Source: Rosa chinensis (taxonomy: Eukaryota; Streptophyta; Magnoliopsida; Rosales; Rosaceae). From it: 64,000 bases of DNA. Each line of letters starts with the position of its first letter. Within the stretch, counting starts at the first letter, position 1. The stretch is from assembly GCF_002994745.2 (NCBI RefSeq), contig NC_037090.1:19022001-19086000 (forward strand), given 5' to 3'. The notes beneath the pieces were generated by a model, which was not told the origin of the DNA, searched no databases, and was given only the letters and a program-made list of their open reading frames with translations. The position numbers were made by a program, and so were the translations under genes. This document shows, piece by piece, positions 23,015 to 36,433 of the stretch.

Positions 23015-23308
23015 GGAAAATGATTTGTGGCCTCAATGAGGCCTAAGATTTGTGGCCTCAATCCTAGGTGTCATGTCATGTCATCTACACACATCACCTA
23101 TTTGCCAAATCATGCCATGTAATTCTTGAGCAAAAAGACTATCTTATCCTTCTAAAATCCAATGGCTCTAAATTATTTTGGTTTTCATCTAAAAATAAAA
23201 TATATTATTTTGGTTTTTTTTTCTTTTTCTTTTTTTCATTATATATATAATTATATATATATATATATAATTCGTCAAAAAAATTATATACAAATATGTG
23301 TTTGTGTG

Positions 23309-23345
<37 letters not shown>

Positions 23346-25164
23346 GTCATAATTCTAACCCACAAAATTAAAAAAAATTTGATTAAAAAAAAGTCAAATT
23401 TAAAATTGATTCCACAAAAATGGAAAGAAAACATATTAATATCTTAATTATAACCCATCAAATTTGGTAAATTGAAGTAATATTCAACTCTTTTAATAAA
23501 TGAATTTAATAAAATTAATGGAAGACTAGTTTACCTTACACTAACAAGTTAATTAGAAAAGTCAAAAATTAAATTGGATCCACAAAAATGGAAAGAAAAT
23601 GTATTGAAATTGTAATTAAAACCTATGAAATCTGGTAATTGAAGAGGTAAGAAAATATCATTAATAAATTGAATTGATAAAATTCAAGATTCCATCATTT
23701 CAAAATTTCTCGATAATTTAATATTGTCTCATCCAAACGCAACATTAGGAAGTGTTCCTTAAAGGTCAAGTGAGACTTCATTAATACAACTGTTCGTTTA
23801 TTTTTACATGAAAAAACAATTATAATGTTATTAATACCATGTAGAAATTCAATGAACAATAGGTGTATAACACAGCAATAATCAAAGAAAAAGTGCAATT
23901 AGGGAAGGTGTAAAATAGAACTCATCGTCCACATTAACATTAAAGTCAGCTAACATGTCTTACACGAACAAATAAGTAATAAGTAGCTAATAATGAGCCA
24001 GTAAAGTTTACTGGGGACTTTTCCCTAATGGCATATTTACACTGAAATAGAAATCATCATCCACAGTAAAATTTAAAGTCAGCTAACATGTCTTACAGTA
24101 ACAAATAAGTACTAAGTATCCAATGATGAGCTAGTAGAGTTCACTGGAGACCTTTACCTAATGACATGTTCACACTTAAATAGAAGCTATCATCTACTGA
24201 AACTGAAAAAGCTAACATGTCTTGCACGAACAAATAAGTATTAAGTAGCCAATGATGAGTTAGTAAAGTTTACTGAGGATCTTTTCCTAATAGCATAATT
24301 ACACTAAAATAGAAGTCATCATCCACATTGTCTTACAGTAACAAATAAGTACTAAGTAGCCAATAATGAGCTAGTAAAGTTCACTGGGGACCTTTTCCTA
24401 ATGACATAATTACACTAAAATAGAAGTCATCATCCATACTGAAATTTAAAGTTAGCTAACATGTCTTACACGAACAATAAGTACTAAGTAGCTAATAATG
24501 AGCCAGTAAAGTTTACTAGAAACCTTTCCCGAATGGCATATTTACACTAAAATAGAAACCATCATCCATTGAAACTTAAAATAAGCTAGTGTGTCTTGCA
24601 CGAACAAGTAAATACTAAGTAGCCAATAGTAAAGTTCAATGGGGAATCTTTCCCTAATAACATATTCATACTAAAATTGAAGCCATATATCATTCACATT
24701 GAAATTGAAAGTCAGCTAAGTACTAACATGTCTTATATGAACAAAAAAGTACTAAGTAGCTAATAATGAACAAGTAGAGTTCACTAGGAACTTTTTTTCT
24801 AATGACATATTTACACTAAAAAAGAAGCTATCATTCACATTTAAAAATCATTATTGTTTATTGAAAAATTTGGGATCAACAAAACAAGTATACTTTCAAA
24901 AATTAATTTCCTCATGTGCAATATATTGTATTCCATATTAAGCAATTTATTTTCAGATATCTAGGTTTTCAATCACCAGATTTTATGAGTTAAAATTACG
25001 ATTTAAATACATTTTCTTTCCATTTTAGTGAATCCAATTTAATTTTTGACTTTTCAAATTAACTTGTTAATGTAAGGTAACTAATCTTCCATTAATTTTA
25101 TTTATTAAAAGATTTAAATATTACTTTAATTTACCAGATTTCATGGATTATAATTACGATATTA

Positions 25165-25196
<32 letters not shown>

Positions 25197-25740
25197 CACA
25201 TTCATTCTCCATCGAAAATATATAAATTTTTTGGACGAATTATAAATATATATAACTTTATTTTTAACGAATTATATATATACACCCATACTTTTTTTGA
25301 ATATGTATAATGAAAAAAATCCAAAATAATGAAAAAGAAAGAAAGGAAAAAAAACAAAACAATATTTTTTTTAGAAGAAGGTCAAAATAATTTAGAGCCG
25401 TTATATATTCAACAACATATATATATATATATATATTTTGACGAATTATAGATAAATATATATATATATATATATTCACAAAAAATATAAATATAATTTT
25501 TTTAGACGAATTATATATATATAATAAAAAAGATAAAGAAAAAATAAAATAATGTATCTTTTCTAAAAGAAAACTAAAATAATTTAGAGCCATTAGATTT
25601 TGAAAGGATAAGATAGTCTTTTTATTCAAGAATGACATGACATGATTCGACAAATTAGTAAGGTGTATATGTGACATGGTTTGACACCTAAGATTGAGGC
25701 CACAAATCTTAGGCCTCATTGAGGCCCTATATCATTGCCC
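23015..25740. mobile_element. Non-autonomous Mutator-like element with long TIRs
   Basis: 2726 bp flanked by a perfect 9-bp duplication TAACTTAAT (23006-23014 and 25741-25749), the Mutator TSD length. The ends read GGAAAATGATTTGTGGCCTC and, in inverse, GGGCAATGATATAGGGCCTC. The inverted similarity extends at least 600 bp inward, e.g. ATCTTATCCTTCTAAAATC and AACAAGTTAATTAGAAAAGTC in both arms. The centre is a tandem array (23925-24845). No transposase is encoded, so it must have moved in trans. Confidence 0.88.
23925..24845. repeat. Tandem array of about 130-bp units inside the MULE
   Basis: Seven imperfect units marked by AAGTACTAAGTAGCYAAT and GAGYTAGTAAAGTTYACTGG. Spacing between successive markers is about 133, 132, 110, 133, 130 and 140 bp. 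There is no open frame through the array. Confidence 0.85.
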
Positions 25741-25749
25741 TAACTTAAT

Positions 25750-26251
25750 ACACACTCCTTACTCAATACACATACCATTTAATTTCTCATTCTAACATTT
25801 TACTAAATACACAACCCAAATTACCTAAAATATCCTTAAACTTAAAAATCATGAAATACACTATTATTTAACATTTGATTAGTATGTATAATTAACCATA
25901 TTAATTACTTGTGTTAGTTATTGGGAAATCCATAAGGATTCATTATTGTTCCCTTCAAAGTTCAAATAGATGCTTAGAAACAGGTTTTGTATTATTTGAG
26001 TTCTCATCCACCAAACACCCTATTGATCAAGTATAAAATTAGTCGAACATTCAACTAAAACTATATCAGTAGTTTCTCCACAATGGCTGAACTACAAAGT
26101 TGTCATTGGATGGTCAAACACATTAACAATTACCAAGTTTTATACATGTGATGTTTTATATTAGATAAGAAATTGTCTAATCATCACTTTTAGATAAAAA
26201 AAATGAACTAAAAAGTGGGAGTAAAGCGATATGTTTTAAAAACATTTAATG
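25750..26251. other. Segment between the MULE and the second solo LTR
   Basis: AT-rich and without a gene. Its first 80 bp (AATACACACTCC, AATACACATACC) resemble, in inverse, the sequence just right of the 16.6-kb element at 45.7 kb, so it may belong to an older interrupted TIR element. Confidence 0.45.
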
Positions 26252-26256
26252 CTATT

Positions 26257-28881
26257 TGTAACGTCCCGTATCTTAATTTATCCGTTTACTAGTCATTTGG
26301 ACGGTAAACGACAACTATTTTCACTTTTACTATGGTTTTGGTACTTTTAGTGGCCCTAAAAGTTGATTTTTTGTTTGGGTCAAAATTTGAGAAAATTTCC
26401 TTCATGAAAGTTGTAGGAGACGTTAAACCGAGCGCGTGCATATGTGGTACGTAAAAATCTAAGTTCGTATGCCAAAGTTATGAGTATTTTCGTGTGAGGG
26501 GTATTTTGGTCATTTCAGCACACATTAATTATAAGGGGCTGATCAGCCCCATTTCCCCATCCTTTACGACAGAAACCAAAAAGAACAAAAAAGAGAGAGA
26601 GAAGGAAGGAAGAGAGAGAGAAAGATAGAGAAAGAAAGAAGGAAAAAAAGAAAGGGAGATCCGTCCAAACCGTCGACATTTTGGAGAAACCTCAAGGTAT
26701 AAAGTTTTTCTTTACCTCATTATCTTTCTTTTGAGTATAATTTTGCATATATATTAGAGGATTTTAGAGATTGCAAATCCGGCTCTATTCACAATTTGGG
26801 GTTTACTGTTTTCTTAATTGTTGAGGTAGTTCTAGTTGTTTTCTGAGCTTGGTGTAGTTGACAAAAATGCTAGGAAGGTTGAGATGAAGCTGCTGCTAAA
26901 ATTTGGTGACCATCGGAGAAGTTGGCCGCCTCATGAACAGTGGCGCCGCATGAATAGTGCAGCGCGTGAATAGTGACTTAAATTCTGTGTTTAGCTAATT
27001 AAATCACATAATTAAGGTAGAGTTTGTATGTGTGATTTTGGTGAAGATTGGAGAAGTTTTGAATCGATTATAAATTTCTGAAATTTAGAATTTCGATTAT
27101 CGATTTACGAGAATCCGACCGTTGGAATTCTCTCGAATTTGCCCTAGAACTTGTAAATTAATGGAATGTTGTTAGTGGTAAAGTTTGGGTTGGATCGGAG
27201 AAGGAAATAGAGATGTTGGCTTGAGAGGATTGATTTTGGGATTCGTATTTAATTACCGAATTGTTATTCACAGAAATATAATTGTGTCCAGGGCAACATA
27301 CCGAGCTATTGCTCGACGAAGGAACTCGTATGCGTGATCGCCTATATAGTACTGTGAGTGGACCTTCGCTTTAAATAAGGATGCATGCAATTGTTTTTCC
27401 CGTATTAATTATTTAGTTATTTAATTCCATGTGATTATATTTTGTTTGCAGAAAATTATTATTAATTTGTCTTGTTTTGATTTGGGAACTGAAGTAGTGA
27501 CTTAAACTATTGTTTTAATTTATCGAGCATATTAAACGGATTTAAATATTTTATTACTATGTCAATGGGATTTTTGAATCAAAGTTTATTATGCTCGATT
27601 TGGAGAATATGATTATTACATGGTTTCCAGCGATTTGTTTTCCGAGGAATTTTCGGGATTAAATATATATATATATATTTTTTATCGCCGACTTTGGATT
27701 TCTAGAAGACTTTCGAGATGAGTTTTCGATGGAGTTGGATTTCTCATTTATTTATTGACTTTCGGTTTTGGCATTGGGAATGCCTAATTAATGATTTTTG
27801 GATTTGGCTTGTTTCTTGGAGTTTTTGAGAGATTTTTGGAATTGGGATTTTCTTATACTAATTTCCGGTTTTGGTTACGGATTTGAGAATACTTTGGCGT
27901 GCGGGGTCACGTCATTGGAATATATATATTTTCTCGTGAGAGATTGGGGGAAGCCTTTCGGATTTTATGGATTTTGAATGTTTTCCTCACCATACTCGGG
28001 TTATTCGTTTAGGTCTCCTCCTCACTTACTTTGTGTTTGTGAGTGGCAGTTGAGGTATCTTATTCTCCTCCTCACTTACTTTGTGTTTGTGAGTGGCAGT
28101 CGAGGTGATTTATTCTCCTCCTCACGTGAGTGGTAGTCGAGGTTATTAGTCTCCTCCTCACACAATCTATGTGTGGGTGGCAGTCGAGGTTAGGGGTTCC
28201 TTTACCCGTATAGTGACATCCCTTCCCTATATCTTTTTATTTGTTACTTTACTTGACTAGCGGGGCTAGTCCGATTCTTTTAGCCAGCGGGGACTAGTAT
28301 GTTTTCACGAGACTTTGAGTTTTAAAGACATACGTTTTATAAACGTTGCATGCATCGAAGTTTTACGAATTTAAATTCGTGGGGAAGTAATACAACTTCT
28401 TTTCTTTTAAATTATTTATTTAGTCGTTTATTTTTGTCCACTCACTCTAACGTGTTTTTCAATTACTTTCCCCTGGGCCCTTCGGTTTCAAATGCCCAGT
28501 TTGCATGCGAAATTAGTTGAGGTCGGGAGTACATTGGAGTTGAGGCATAGTCAACAACATGGCTTCCGCATTTTTATTTGATATAGGTGTTCCTTGATTA
28601 CCTTTCCTTGCTGTTAGAATTGCTCTGATTACCTGAGGAAATTAATGTTATTTAAGTTCTGATTTGTGTTATGTGATTTATGGTTGATGTTGTAATTTGG
28701 GGAGCATGGTGGCTCCAGGAGAATAAGGATGGATGATTTAGAAGTGTAAATGTTTTCCTACAGGTTTTGGGTAGCCTACTTTTAGGGGAAGTTCCGCCAA
28801 ATTTTTGGTAGAATTTCTTCTAAGGTGGGCCCCGCAAGGCCACTTCAGATTTCGGGGTGAAATCCGGGGCGGGTCCTGTCA
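26257..28881. mobile_element. Solo LTR (about 2.6 kb), probable Gypsy family
   Basis: The ends are TGTAACGTCCCG and GGGGCGGGTCCTGTCA. A perfect 5-bp duplication CTATT flanks it at 26252-26256 and 28882-28886. It has no internal coding region. It is related in end sequence, but not in body, to the solo LTR at 19455. It contains a minisatellite at 28013-28195 with units of about 50 bp (CTCCTCCTCAC..GTGAGTGGCAGTCGAGGT). Confidence 0.85.
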
Positions 28882-28886
28882 CTATT

Positions 28887-29128
28887 GATTTCGAAATTCG
28901 AAATTACTCGGTATCTCACCCTATTTAATTACAATTCATTTAAGAAAAATTTAAATTAGATGGTTTCTAACTTTATTCTTGTTTTAAATGAGGAGGCCAT
29001 GTATAGAAATTCATTGTGTTTATAATTATAGAATAATATAAGGAACATATGATTATTATTATTTTTTTCTTTTAATACATAAATGTCTATTTTGATCATT
29101 TAACCTACTTATAAAATCTGATTTGAAA
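28887..29128. other. Spacer between the second solo LTR and the 16.6-kb element
   Basis: AT-rich sequence without a gene. It may be part of the older interrupted TIR element. Confidence 0.4.
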
Positions 29129-29984
29129 TATAAAATAGGGATAATGATAAAAAAGGTCATTTGGAAGTGTCATATTATAATTTAAACACCACAAATGTTT
29201 CGATGATAATTTAGGTCACCTGTTCACGATCTACCACTGCATTTCAAATTAATTACAAAACTGCCACCGTCAGTTTTCTTTGGCAGTTTCTGGCCGGTAA
29301 AGTAAAACGCCACTATTGTTCATCTTCTCCATATCATTTCGGGATTTCAAACGTCAAAAAACCACTCAACCCTACTCCGAAATAGAGAATTCTCCATCTC
29401 CGGCTGCCACATTCTGAGACACATACATTCTCCGACGACTGTTTTGCTCAACGGTGAAGAAGCGCCGACTGTGCAAAAGTACTTCACAGAAAAAGCTCCA
29501 AAATTTAGGGATTTAAAGAATTGCAGAACTCGAATCGTCTACCTCGACCGGGTAATCTTTCAGACTCGATTCTCATAAACTTCTCTAACTTAATTTCGAG
29601 TCATTGAGATAGTGTTTAGTTTTGAAATTATAAGTCGAATATGATTTATAATTATTTCTGCATTTGATTCTGAAACAAAACAATTCGATTCCAAGTTTTG
29701 GTTTGGTTTGGTTTGAGTGAAGATTTAAAGCTTTTTTGAGTGGAGATGATCAGTGACTGTCTTAAAAATTTAGTTTGATGCTGTGACATAGCCAGTGACA
29801 TAGGCTACTGAGTGGGTATCATTTCATTTTGAAGTGGCTCTGTTTCCATTTTGGTGTGATTTGATACATAGTCATTACCATTTATGTGGAGATAATGACT
29901 GTGTGTGATGCTGTTTAGGCTTTAAGCTTTACTTGAATGGAAATTCTGCTACTGCAAATACCTATTTTATAGGCTCAGATAATG

Positions 29985-30300
29985 AAACTGGTCAGTGATC
30001 ATATAACTGATCATGTAACTGGCCATGTAACTGATCAAGTAACTGACCATGTAACTTACATGTATATAACTGATCATGTAAACTGCCCATGTAACTGGCC
30101 ATGTAACTGTCCATGTAACTTACATGCATGTAACTGATCATGTAACTGGCCATGTAACTTACATGTAACTGGCCAAGTAACTGATTAAGTAACTGGCCAA
30201 GTAACTGTTTATGTAACTGACCATGTAACTAACCAAGTAACTGATCATGTAACTTACAATATATGTATCTCGCCAAGTAACTGATTATGTAACTGCAAAC
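29985..30300. repeat. 12-bp-type repeat block in protease copy 1, first intron
   Basis: Dense run of units such as ATGTAACTGGCC, AAGTAACTGATC and ACATGTAACTGG. It fills the 3' part of the intron before the first coding exon and ends shortly before the splice acceptor at 30330. Confidence 0.85.
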
Positions 30301-30330
30301 TCAATGCTAACTTTCTTATTTTTTCAATAG

Positions 30331-33300
30331 AATTTAAACATCAGAAATGACAAGAACAAAAAGAAAAGAAAGGGAACCAAGTGATGATAACGAAGACTAC
30401 CAAGAGGTGGAATTAGAAGATGAAGAAGACAATCAAACGATACACACAAAGAAGAATTCGAAGAAGAGCTTGAAGAAATCAAAAAAAAGGAGAGAGGAAG
30501 AAACAGAAGATGAAGAAGAAGAAGAAGAAGAAGAAGAAGAAGAAAAACCATCACCGAAGAGATTGAAATAAAAAAAAAAAAAGACAAGAAGGAATAGAAG
30601 AACAAGAAGTAGAACAATCACCAAAGAAGGGTTCTTCAAAAGTTATTAGTAAAAAACAGAAAGTAAAGAAGGTAAAAGATTCTGAAGTTCAAGAAGAAGT
30701 AGAAGAAAAACCTGAAGCAGCACCAAAGAGGAAAAAAATGTGAAACCAGGACATGTGCAGTACAGGTGCACTTTAATAAGTTTCTTGAACACAATTAAAG
30801 ATAACAAGCAGAATCTCAGTGCAAGAACATTAGATTTGCTCAGGCAGTCACCATTTGGAAACATTGTCGATGCATTCCATGGTGGCTACATAGAGGAGAA
30901 GTCAGCCAAGAAATCTGATGATTTCATTACACTCCTCCTACAGGCCTAAGATCATGAAAATGACCTCTTCTTCTTTGGAAAGATGAAATTTAGGATCTCG
31001 ACAAGAGATATTTCAAAGATCCTAGGAATGCCAGAAAAAGGTGAGTTGGTCCCAAAGACTTCTGAGGGGGCATATCAGTCCGACTTTATCCAGCAGTTTT
31101 TTTTCAAACACAGCGAGAATTAACAAGAGAGCCGTGGAGAAAGCTCTGCAAGATGCGCTCAAAGAGAATGCAACAACAGAGGAAGGGATTGAGAAGAAGG
31201 ACAAAAATGTGGCAAGATTAATCTTGCTGGACTTGTTCATCAAGTTTCTGTTCCCAAATGCAGGAGGAACAATTTCATGGGACTACATAAAAGCCTGCGA
31301 AAATTTGGATAAGATCGGATCTTATGACTGGGCAAGGGAAGTTGGAAGCTTCTTAAAAAAGTCTATAAAGACTTTGAAAAAGAAAAAGGAGTCAAGCAGC
31401 CAATATAGTAATACAGGGGGCTGTGTTCTGATAATACTGGTAAGTTACTGTCAGACTGAAATGTAACTAGTCAAGTCACTGATCAAGTCAAACTGCAAGT
31501 CACTATGACTAATTTTTTTTTTTTTTGTGCAAGCAGTATTGGTTCTGCCAAAAGACTGGAAAAATCAAGCCAATATCTGGAAGGGAGAATGAAGATCATG
31601 GGATGAGAAAATGGGACATCCAGAAACTGATAAAGAATTGGCCAAGTTTTAACAGCTTGAAAAAAATAGAGGTATTTTCTTCTTTGTCAAAGTAGTTGTC
31701 ACTGGACAAGTGACTGGCTAAGTAACTATCTTGGTTAAAAGTCACTGATTAAGTCACTGTCACACTGCATGTCAATGGCCAAGTCACACTTCATGTCACT
31801 GGCCTTCATAACTGTTGTAAACATGTCATTGCTCATGTCACATAGCATGTCACTGACATATTGAATATGTTTCTTTCAGAAAATCTTTGAAAACCTGAAG
31901 GAGGATAGAGAGGAATCAGAATCAGAGGAAGAGGAGAATAGATCAGATGAATCAAAGACAGTTCCGGAAGGAGAGGAAAAAGGAGCTGATGATCAGAATT
32001 GTGAAAACGAAGAAGATAACCTAGAAGTTAAGGTGGCTGAACAGGAAACAGCTTCAGAAAAAAAACAAATGGGAGAAAGAGCTTCAGAAAAAGGAGGAGG
32101 AGATAAGATATATGACTGCAGAGAAAGATAATTTGAAGAAAAAGCTGAACGAAAAGGAACAGGAACTAAGGAAAATCATAGAGGACATGGTGAATCTGGA
32201 GGAAAGAAATGCTACACTTGTGACCGAGAATTTCTGCCTTGCATCATCAGTGAAGGAGTTAGAGATAAAATTGAAGGAATTGGAGCAAATGTTGAGCCCA
32301 AAGACTCGCACCTCAACAGCAGCTCAGCAGCACAACTCCCCACCTCCTAACTCAACAGAAGGAAAAAATGAATTAAATGGAGCTACATCTAAGGCTGCTG
32401 AAAACACAAAAGAGAAAGATCAATCGACTGTTGAGGAAGGTCAGTCCCATGGGATCTGCACAGTTGAAGAATCTGCAGAAGCAGCAGCATCTCAATCTCC
32501 ACCTCACTGCACAGTGGCAGAAGAAACTAAATCGACACCTCCATCACACAAGGAGTCACAGTTCCAGAGCCCCACAGTCCACATGCTCACAGTGGCAGAA
32601 ATGGAACAACAAGCTGACAAGTGTCAGATAGTGAAAAGTCCTATAGTTGAAGAAGCATTTCAACTTCGTACGTTGAGCACAGAGAAAGAGAAGAAGACAC
32701 CAGAGCAGAGCCAAAAGGGAGAGTTAACAATGCACCTTATAGAGCAACATTCCGGTGAAACGGTATCATCAATGGGTCTCTACTCTTACGTTGTGAGATT
32801 AAAGAATAGGAGAAGAACACAGAAAAAGGACAACATTTACTGGTGGGGAGATGTGAAAGCAAAAAGACAGAAGAAAGCAAAGGAGATTGAAGAGAGATTG
32901 AAAGATGCTGAAAAGAGAGAAAAAGAAAACGAGATGAAGGCCTCACTGCCAGATGCTGAACGTAAAAACCTAGAACATATGGTAGCACAACAGAAATTGG
33001 ACGATTTACCAGAGGATGTTCTGGAAGCAATAAGAGAGATGGACGCTGCAAAAAATGCACAAATCAATAAAGAGCCAGAAGAAAAACAGCTACCTGCTGA
33101 GGTCGTAGACTGGGAGGAGAGCAAATTATACAATTTTATGGACCAGGACACCAAGAGGAGAGTCCAGAAATACTGGCAAAATACACCATCAGGGTAATAA
33201 TTTAATTAAGTTAAATTTCTATTTTAAACTTATTGTCACTTGCCAAGTCACTGTCCATGTAACTGACAAAGTAACTAGCCAAGTCACTGTCCATGTGAAG

Positions 33301-34951
33301 ACACTGGCCAAGTCACTGTCTATGTAACTGACAAAGTAACTGTCCATGGCGAAGTCACTGTCCATGTATATGGCGAAGTCACTGTCCATGTGAAGACACT
33401 GGCCAAGTCACTGTCTATGTAACTGACAAAGTAACTGGCCAAGTCACTGTCCATGGCCAAGTCACTGTCCATGTAAATGCGGAAGTCACTGTCCATGTAT
33501 ATGGCGAAGTCACTGGCCATGGCCAAGTCACTGTGCATGTATATGGCGAAGTCACTGGCCATGTGAAGTCACTGGCCAAGTCACTGTCAATGTAACTGAC
33601 AAAGTAACTGGCCAAGTCACTGTCCATGTATATGGCGAAGTCACTGTCCATGTAAATCCGGAAGTCACTGGCCATGTGAAGACACTGGCCAAGTCACTGT
33701 CCATGTAACTGACAAAGTAACTGGCCAAGTCAAGTCGATGGCCAAGTCACTGTCTATGTAAATGAAGAAGTCACTGGCCAATGAGTTGGGCAAGTGAAGT
33801 CACTGGCCAAGTCATAGGCAATGTGATTGTTAAATAACCAACATCACAAACTATGTTACTTACACTTCATTCTTTGCAGAGTATACTTTTGGGATGGAAG
33901 ACGGTATGGAGCACAGGTTTCAAGACAGGATTTAAAAGACATAATCATGGATGAACCGATAGCAAGCAATTGCATCGAATGTTATGGAATTCTCTTGACT
34001 GATTAGTTGTTGGAGAAAGAATCACAAGGCTTGGACGTCCCAACTTTTATGAATCCGTTATGCTGGGTAAGTAGTGGAATGATTATCAATCTAAAATCAA
34101 AGCAAATAATTCTTAATTGATAAAAACTAGTCTTCTTTTTTTCTTACAAACAGCATTCTGCAGAAAATTTGACGGTGTATTATGTACATCTGTACCTCTG
34201 CAAACCACTGTTTGAAAATCTGGCAAGATCCAACTATATATTCTTCCCAATCTCACATGAATCAGGATTTCATCATATACTGCTCATTTTTGACAAGGAA
34301 TTAAAGAAATGGTTCCACTCTGATTCAAAAAGACCAAAAAAATCATCAACTAGAAAATGCTTTCAAAATGTTCAAAAAATGGTATGAAACACTTTCGTCA
34401 TACTAATTTCATATATTTAATTTAAGCAGAAAGCATATTATTGATTATGTCGCGATGTTGGAAATGCAGGTTGAAATGGTAGAGCTTTGGATGACTGTAG
34501 TAAAAGAACAAGCAGATGACATGGTAGAACAAGGTTGCAGGGTGAAATTTGATGAAAAGAACAGTTCAGAAGAACAACTGAAAATGATAGAAGTTCCATT
34601 GACTAAAACAGAGAGAGAAAGCATAAAGTGGATCAAGGATAACTACAAACGAAAAATGACAGTGACAGAACTCAAAGACAACCCTTAGCAAGGAGAAGAT
34701 TCGTAAGTACACAGCTCTTTTAAAATGTCAATATAATCATTATAAAGTTCAAAATCATTTACTTCAATTTTTATATGATGAACAGATTGGATTGTGGACT
34801 TTTTGTAATGTACACAATGGAGAAAATTTCGAAAAAAGGGACAGTTCCAAAGAAGCTCACAAAGGATGATATTTTGAAATTTAGAGCTCATGTGGTAAAG
34901 TCATTTGCAGAGAGTAGGTACAGCTGGAACTCACAACATAATGAAGTGTAG
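30331..34951 (+). pseudogene. Ulp1/C48 protease-like gene, copy 1
   Basis: Remnant of a gene of the SUMO/NEDD8-protease (Ulp1, peptidase C48) superfamily. Inferred exons: 30331-31439, 31537-31671, 31880-33193, 33880-34066, 34154-34381, 34470-34702 and 34786-34951, all GT-AG. Order: Glu/Lys-rich basic N-terminus from ATG 30347; a conserved block (VQYRCT, DAFHGG, FRISTRDISKILGMP) like the region preceding Ulp1 in plant transposon proteins; a coiled coil; a block with YVVRLKN; then the protease, with His in GFHHILLIFD, Asp in WFHSDS and Cys in LDCGLFVMY (codon 34793-34795). Lesions: stop after RLK (30571), frameshifts near 30570-30740, stop after LLLQA (30949), a frameshift in a T run near 31095, a frameshift in an A run near 32060, stop near 34000 and a stop two exon-codons before the Cys block (34686-34688). 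Possibly captured host protease now borne by the MULE. Confidence 0.78.
33230..33830. repeat. 12-bp-type repeat block in protease copy 1, intron
   Basis: The densest array: alternating AAGTCACTGGCC, AAGTCACTGTCC, ATGTAACTGACA and ATGTATATGGCG. It fills the intron between 33194 and 33879. Open frames on the minus strand here (repeats of Asp-Ser-Asp with Tyr/Met) are by-products of the period. Confidence 0.9.
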
Positions 34952-35089
34952 AAATTTGTTTAGGGAATAGGATAGGTTATATAGGAAATGACTATATAGG
35001 TTATATAGTCATTTCCAAATATTAAGAAATTTCCTTTTTTTAATATTTTCTTGCAGATATTGCTTCAGTATATAAAATTTTGTCTGATA

Positions 35090-35640
35090 TGATACCTTTT
35101 AAAGTAAGTAAATGGCTAAGTTACAGAGAAACTGAATATCACTGGAAATGGCGACCTGAATGTCACTGGCTAAGTCACTGTCCGTCTCAAGTAACTGGCA
35201 AAGTCACTGACAACGTAACTGCTAAAGTAACTAGCCAAGACACTGAACAAGTCACCAGCCATGATTTGGCAAAATAATTGTAAAAGGCAATGTCATGAGC
35301 AAATACATAAAGCAAGTAACTGTAAAAAAATTCATATCCTTATGTACCCTATAAAGTAACTGGCCAAGTCACTGGCAAAGTAACTGACAAAGTCACTCAC
35401 TAGCAAAAGACAAGACATTACCAAACTGATCTTTTTATTTTTAATTGCAGCGTGCCGCTGCACCGCGACTGCAGCGTTCCGCTACACAAAACAAATTGTA
35501 AAAAAATTCATATCCTTACATGCATTATAAAGTAACTGCCCAAGTCACTGGGCAAGTCACTGGCCAAGTAACTTAAAAAATAATGTCATGAGCCAATAAA
35601 TAGAACAAGTAACGGTAAAAATTGAAGTCACTGCTTATGT
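35090..35640. repeat. 12-bp-type repeats and GC-rich motif downstream of copy 1
   Basis: More AAGTCACTGGCC/AAGTAACTG units. At about 35449-35490 lies a GC-rich sequence GCAGCGTGCCGCTGCACCGC followed by GCAGCGTTCCGCTAC. The motif follows a T-rich tract and AG, like a splice acceptor. The segment separates the two protease copies. Confidence 0.75.
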
Positions 35641-36433
35641 CACTGTCTCTGTTTCAAATTACCTATCCAACCCTTCAACTTCCAGAAAACTGCCACTGGC
35701 AGTTATCTAACCCGAGGGCGACTATATCTCTTGGTTCATTTTGCAATATCTTTTCACAATTTCAAAATTCAGAGAAACTGCTCAAAGATTTTCTCTCCGG
35801 CTAAAACAGCGGACAACGACTGATTTCCTCCACCGTCAACTGTGGGTAAGCAAGAGTGATTCACCGACTAAGCCCCAAATTCTACGGTTCTACAAATTTA
35901 CTGAAAATATTTGAAAATCTGTGTTTGTCAGACAGTCGCCGGTAACTTCCTCCTACTTCTTTCAGATAATTTCGATTTGAATAGCATGCGTTTTGTTTGA
36001 ATTAGAAAAGATATTTCAATTACATGTGGAGTCTCATGAGAAAATGAATTTGAATGCGAGATTTGTTTGACTTACATGTGGAATCTGATGAGAAAATGGT
36101 GAGATTTGTTTGACTTACATGTGGAATCTGATGAGAAAATGATGATTTCTGTTTCAATTACATGTGGGATTTGATGAGAAAATGAATTTCCATGTTAGTT
36201 TTGTTTGAATTACATGTGGGATGATGCCATAAAATTTCAGCATTTTGTCATAGTTCAATGTCTTTGTCACTGCCCATGTCGCTGCACTGGTCACTGGCTA
36301 TGATAATGTAACTGGTCATGTAACTGGTCATGTCACTGTTTATGTCACTATCATAAACATGTGCATAAATATGTCACTGGTTATGTAACTATCAAAATAA
36401 CTATTGAATTCTAATTTTCTTAACTGTTTACAG

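Noticed and set aside
33320..33675. Asp-Ser-Asp repeat proteins on the minus strand
   Set aside because: They are translations of the 12-bp-type intron repeat of the MULE.
33230..33830. CRISPR-like array
   Set aside because: Units are 12-bp-type degenerate direct repeats without unique spacers, inside a eukaryotic intron.
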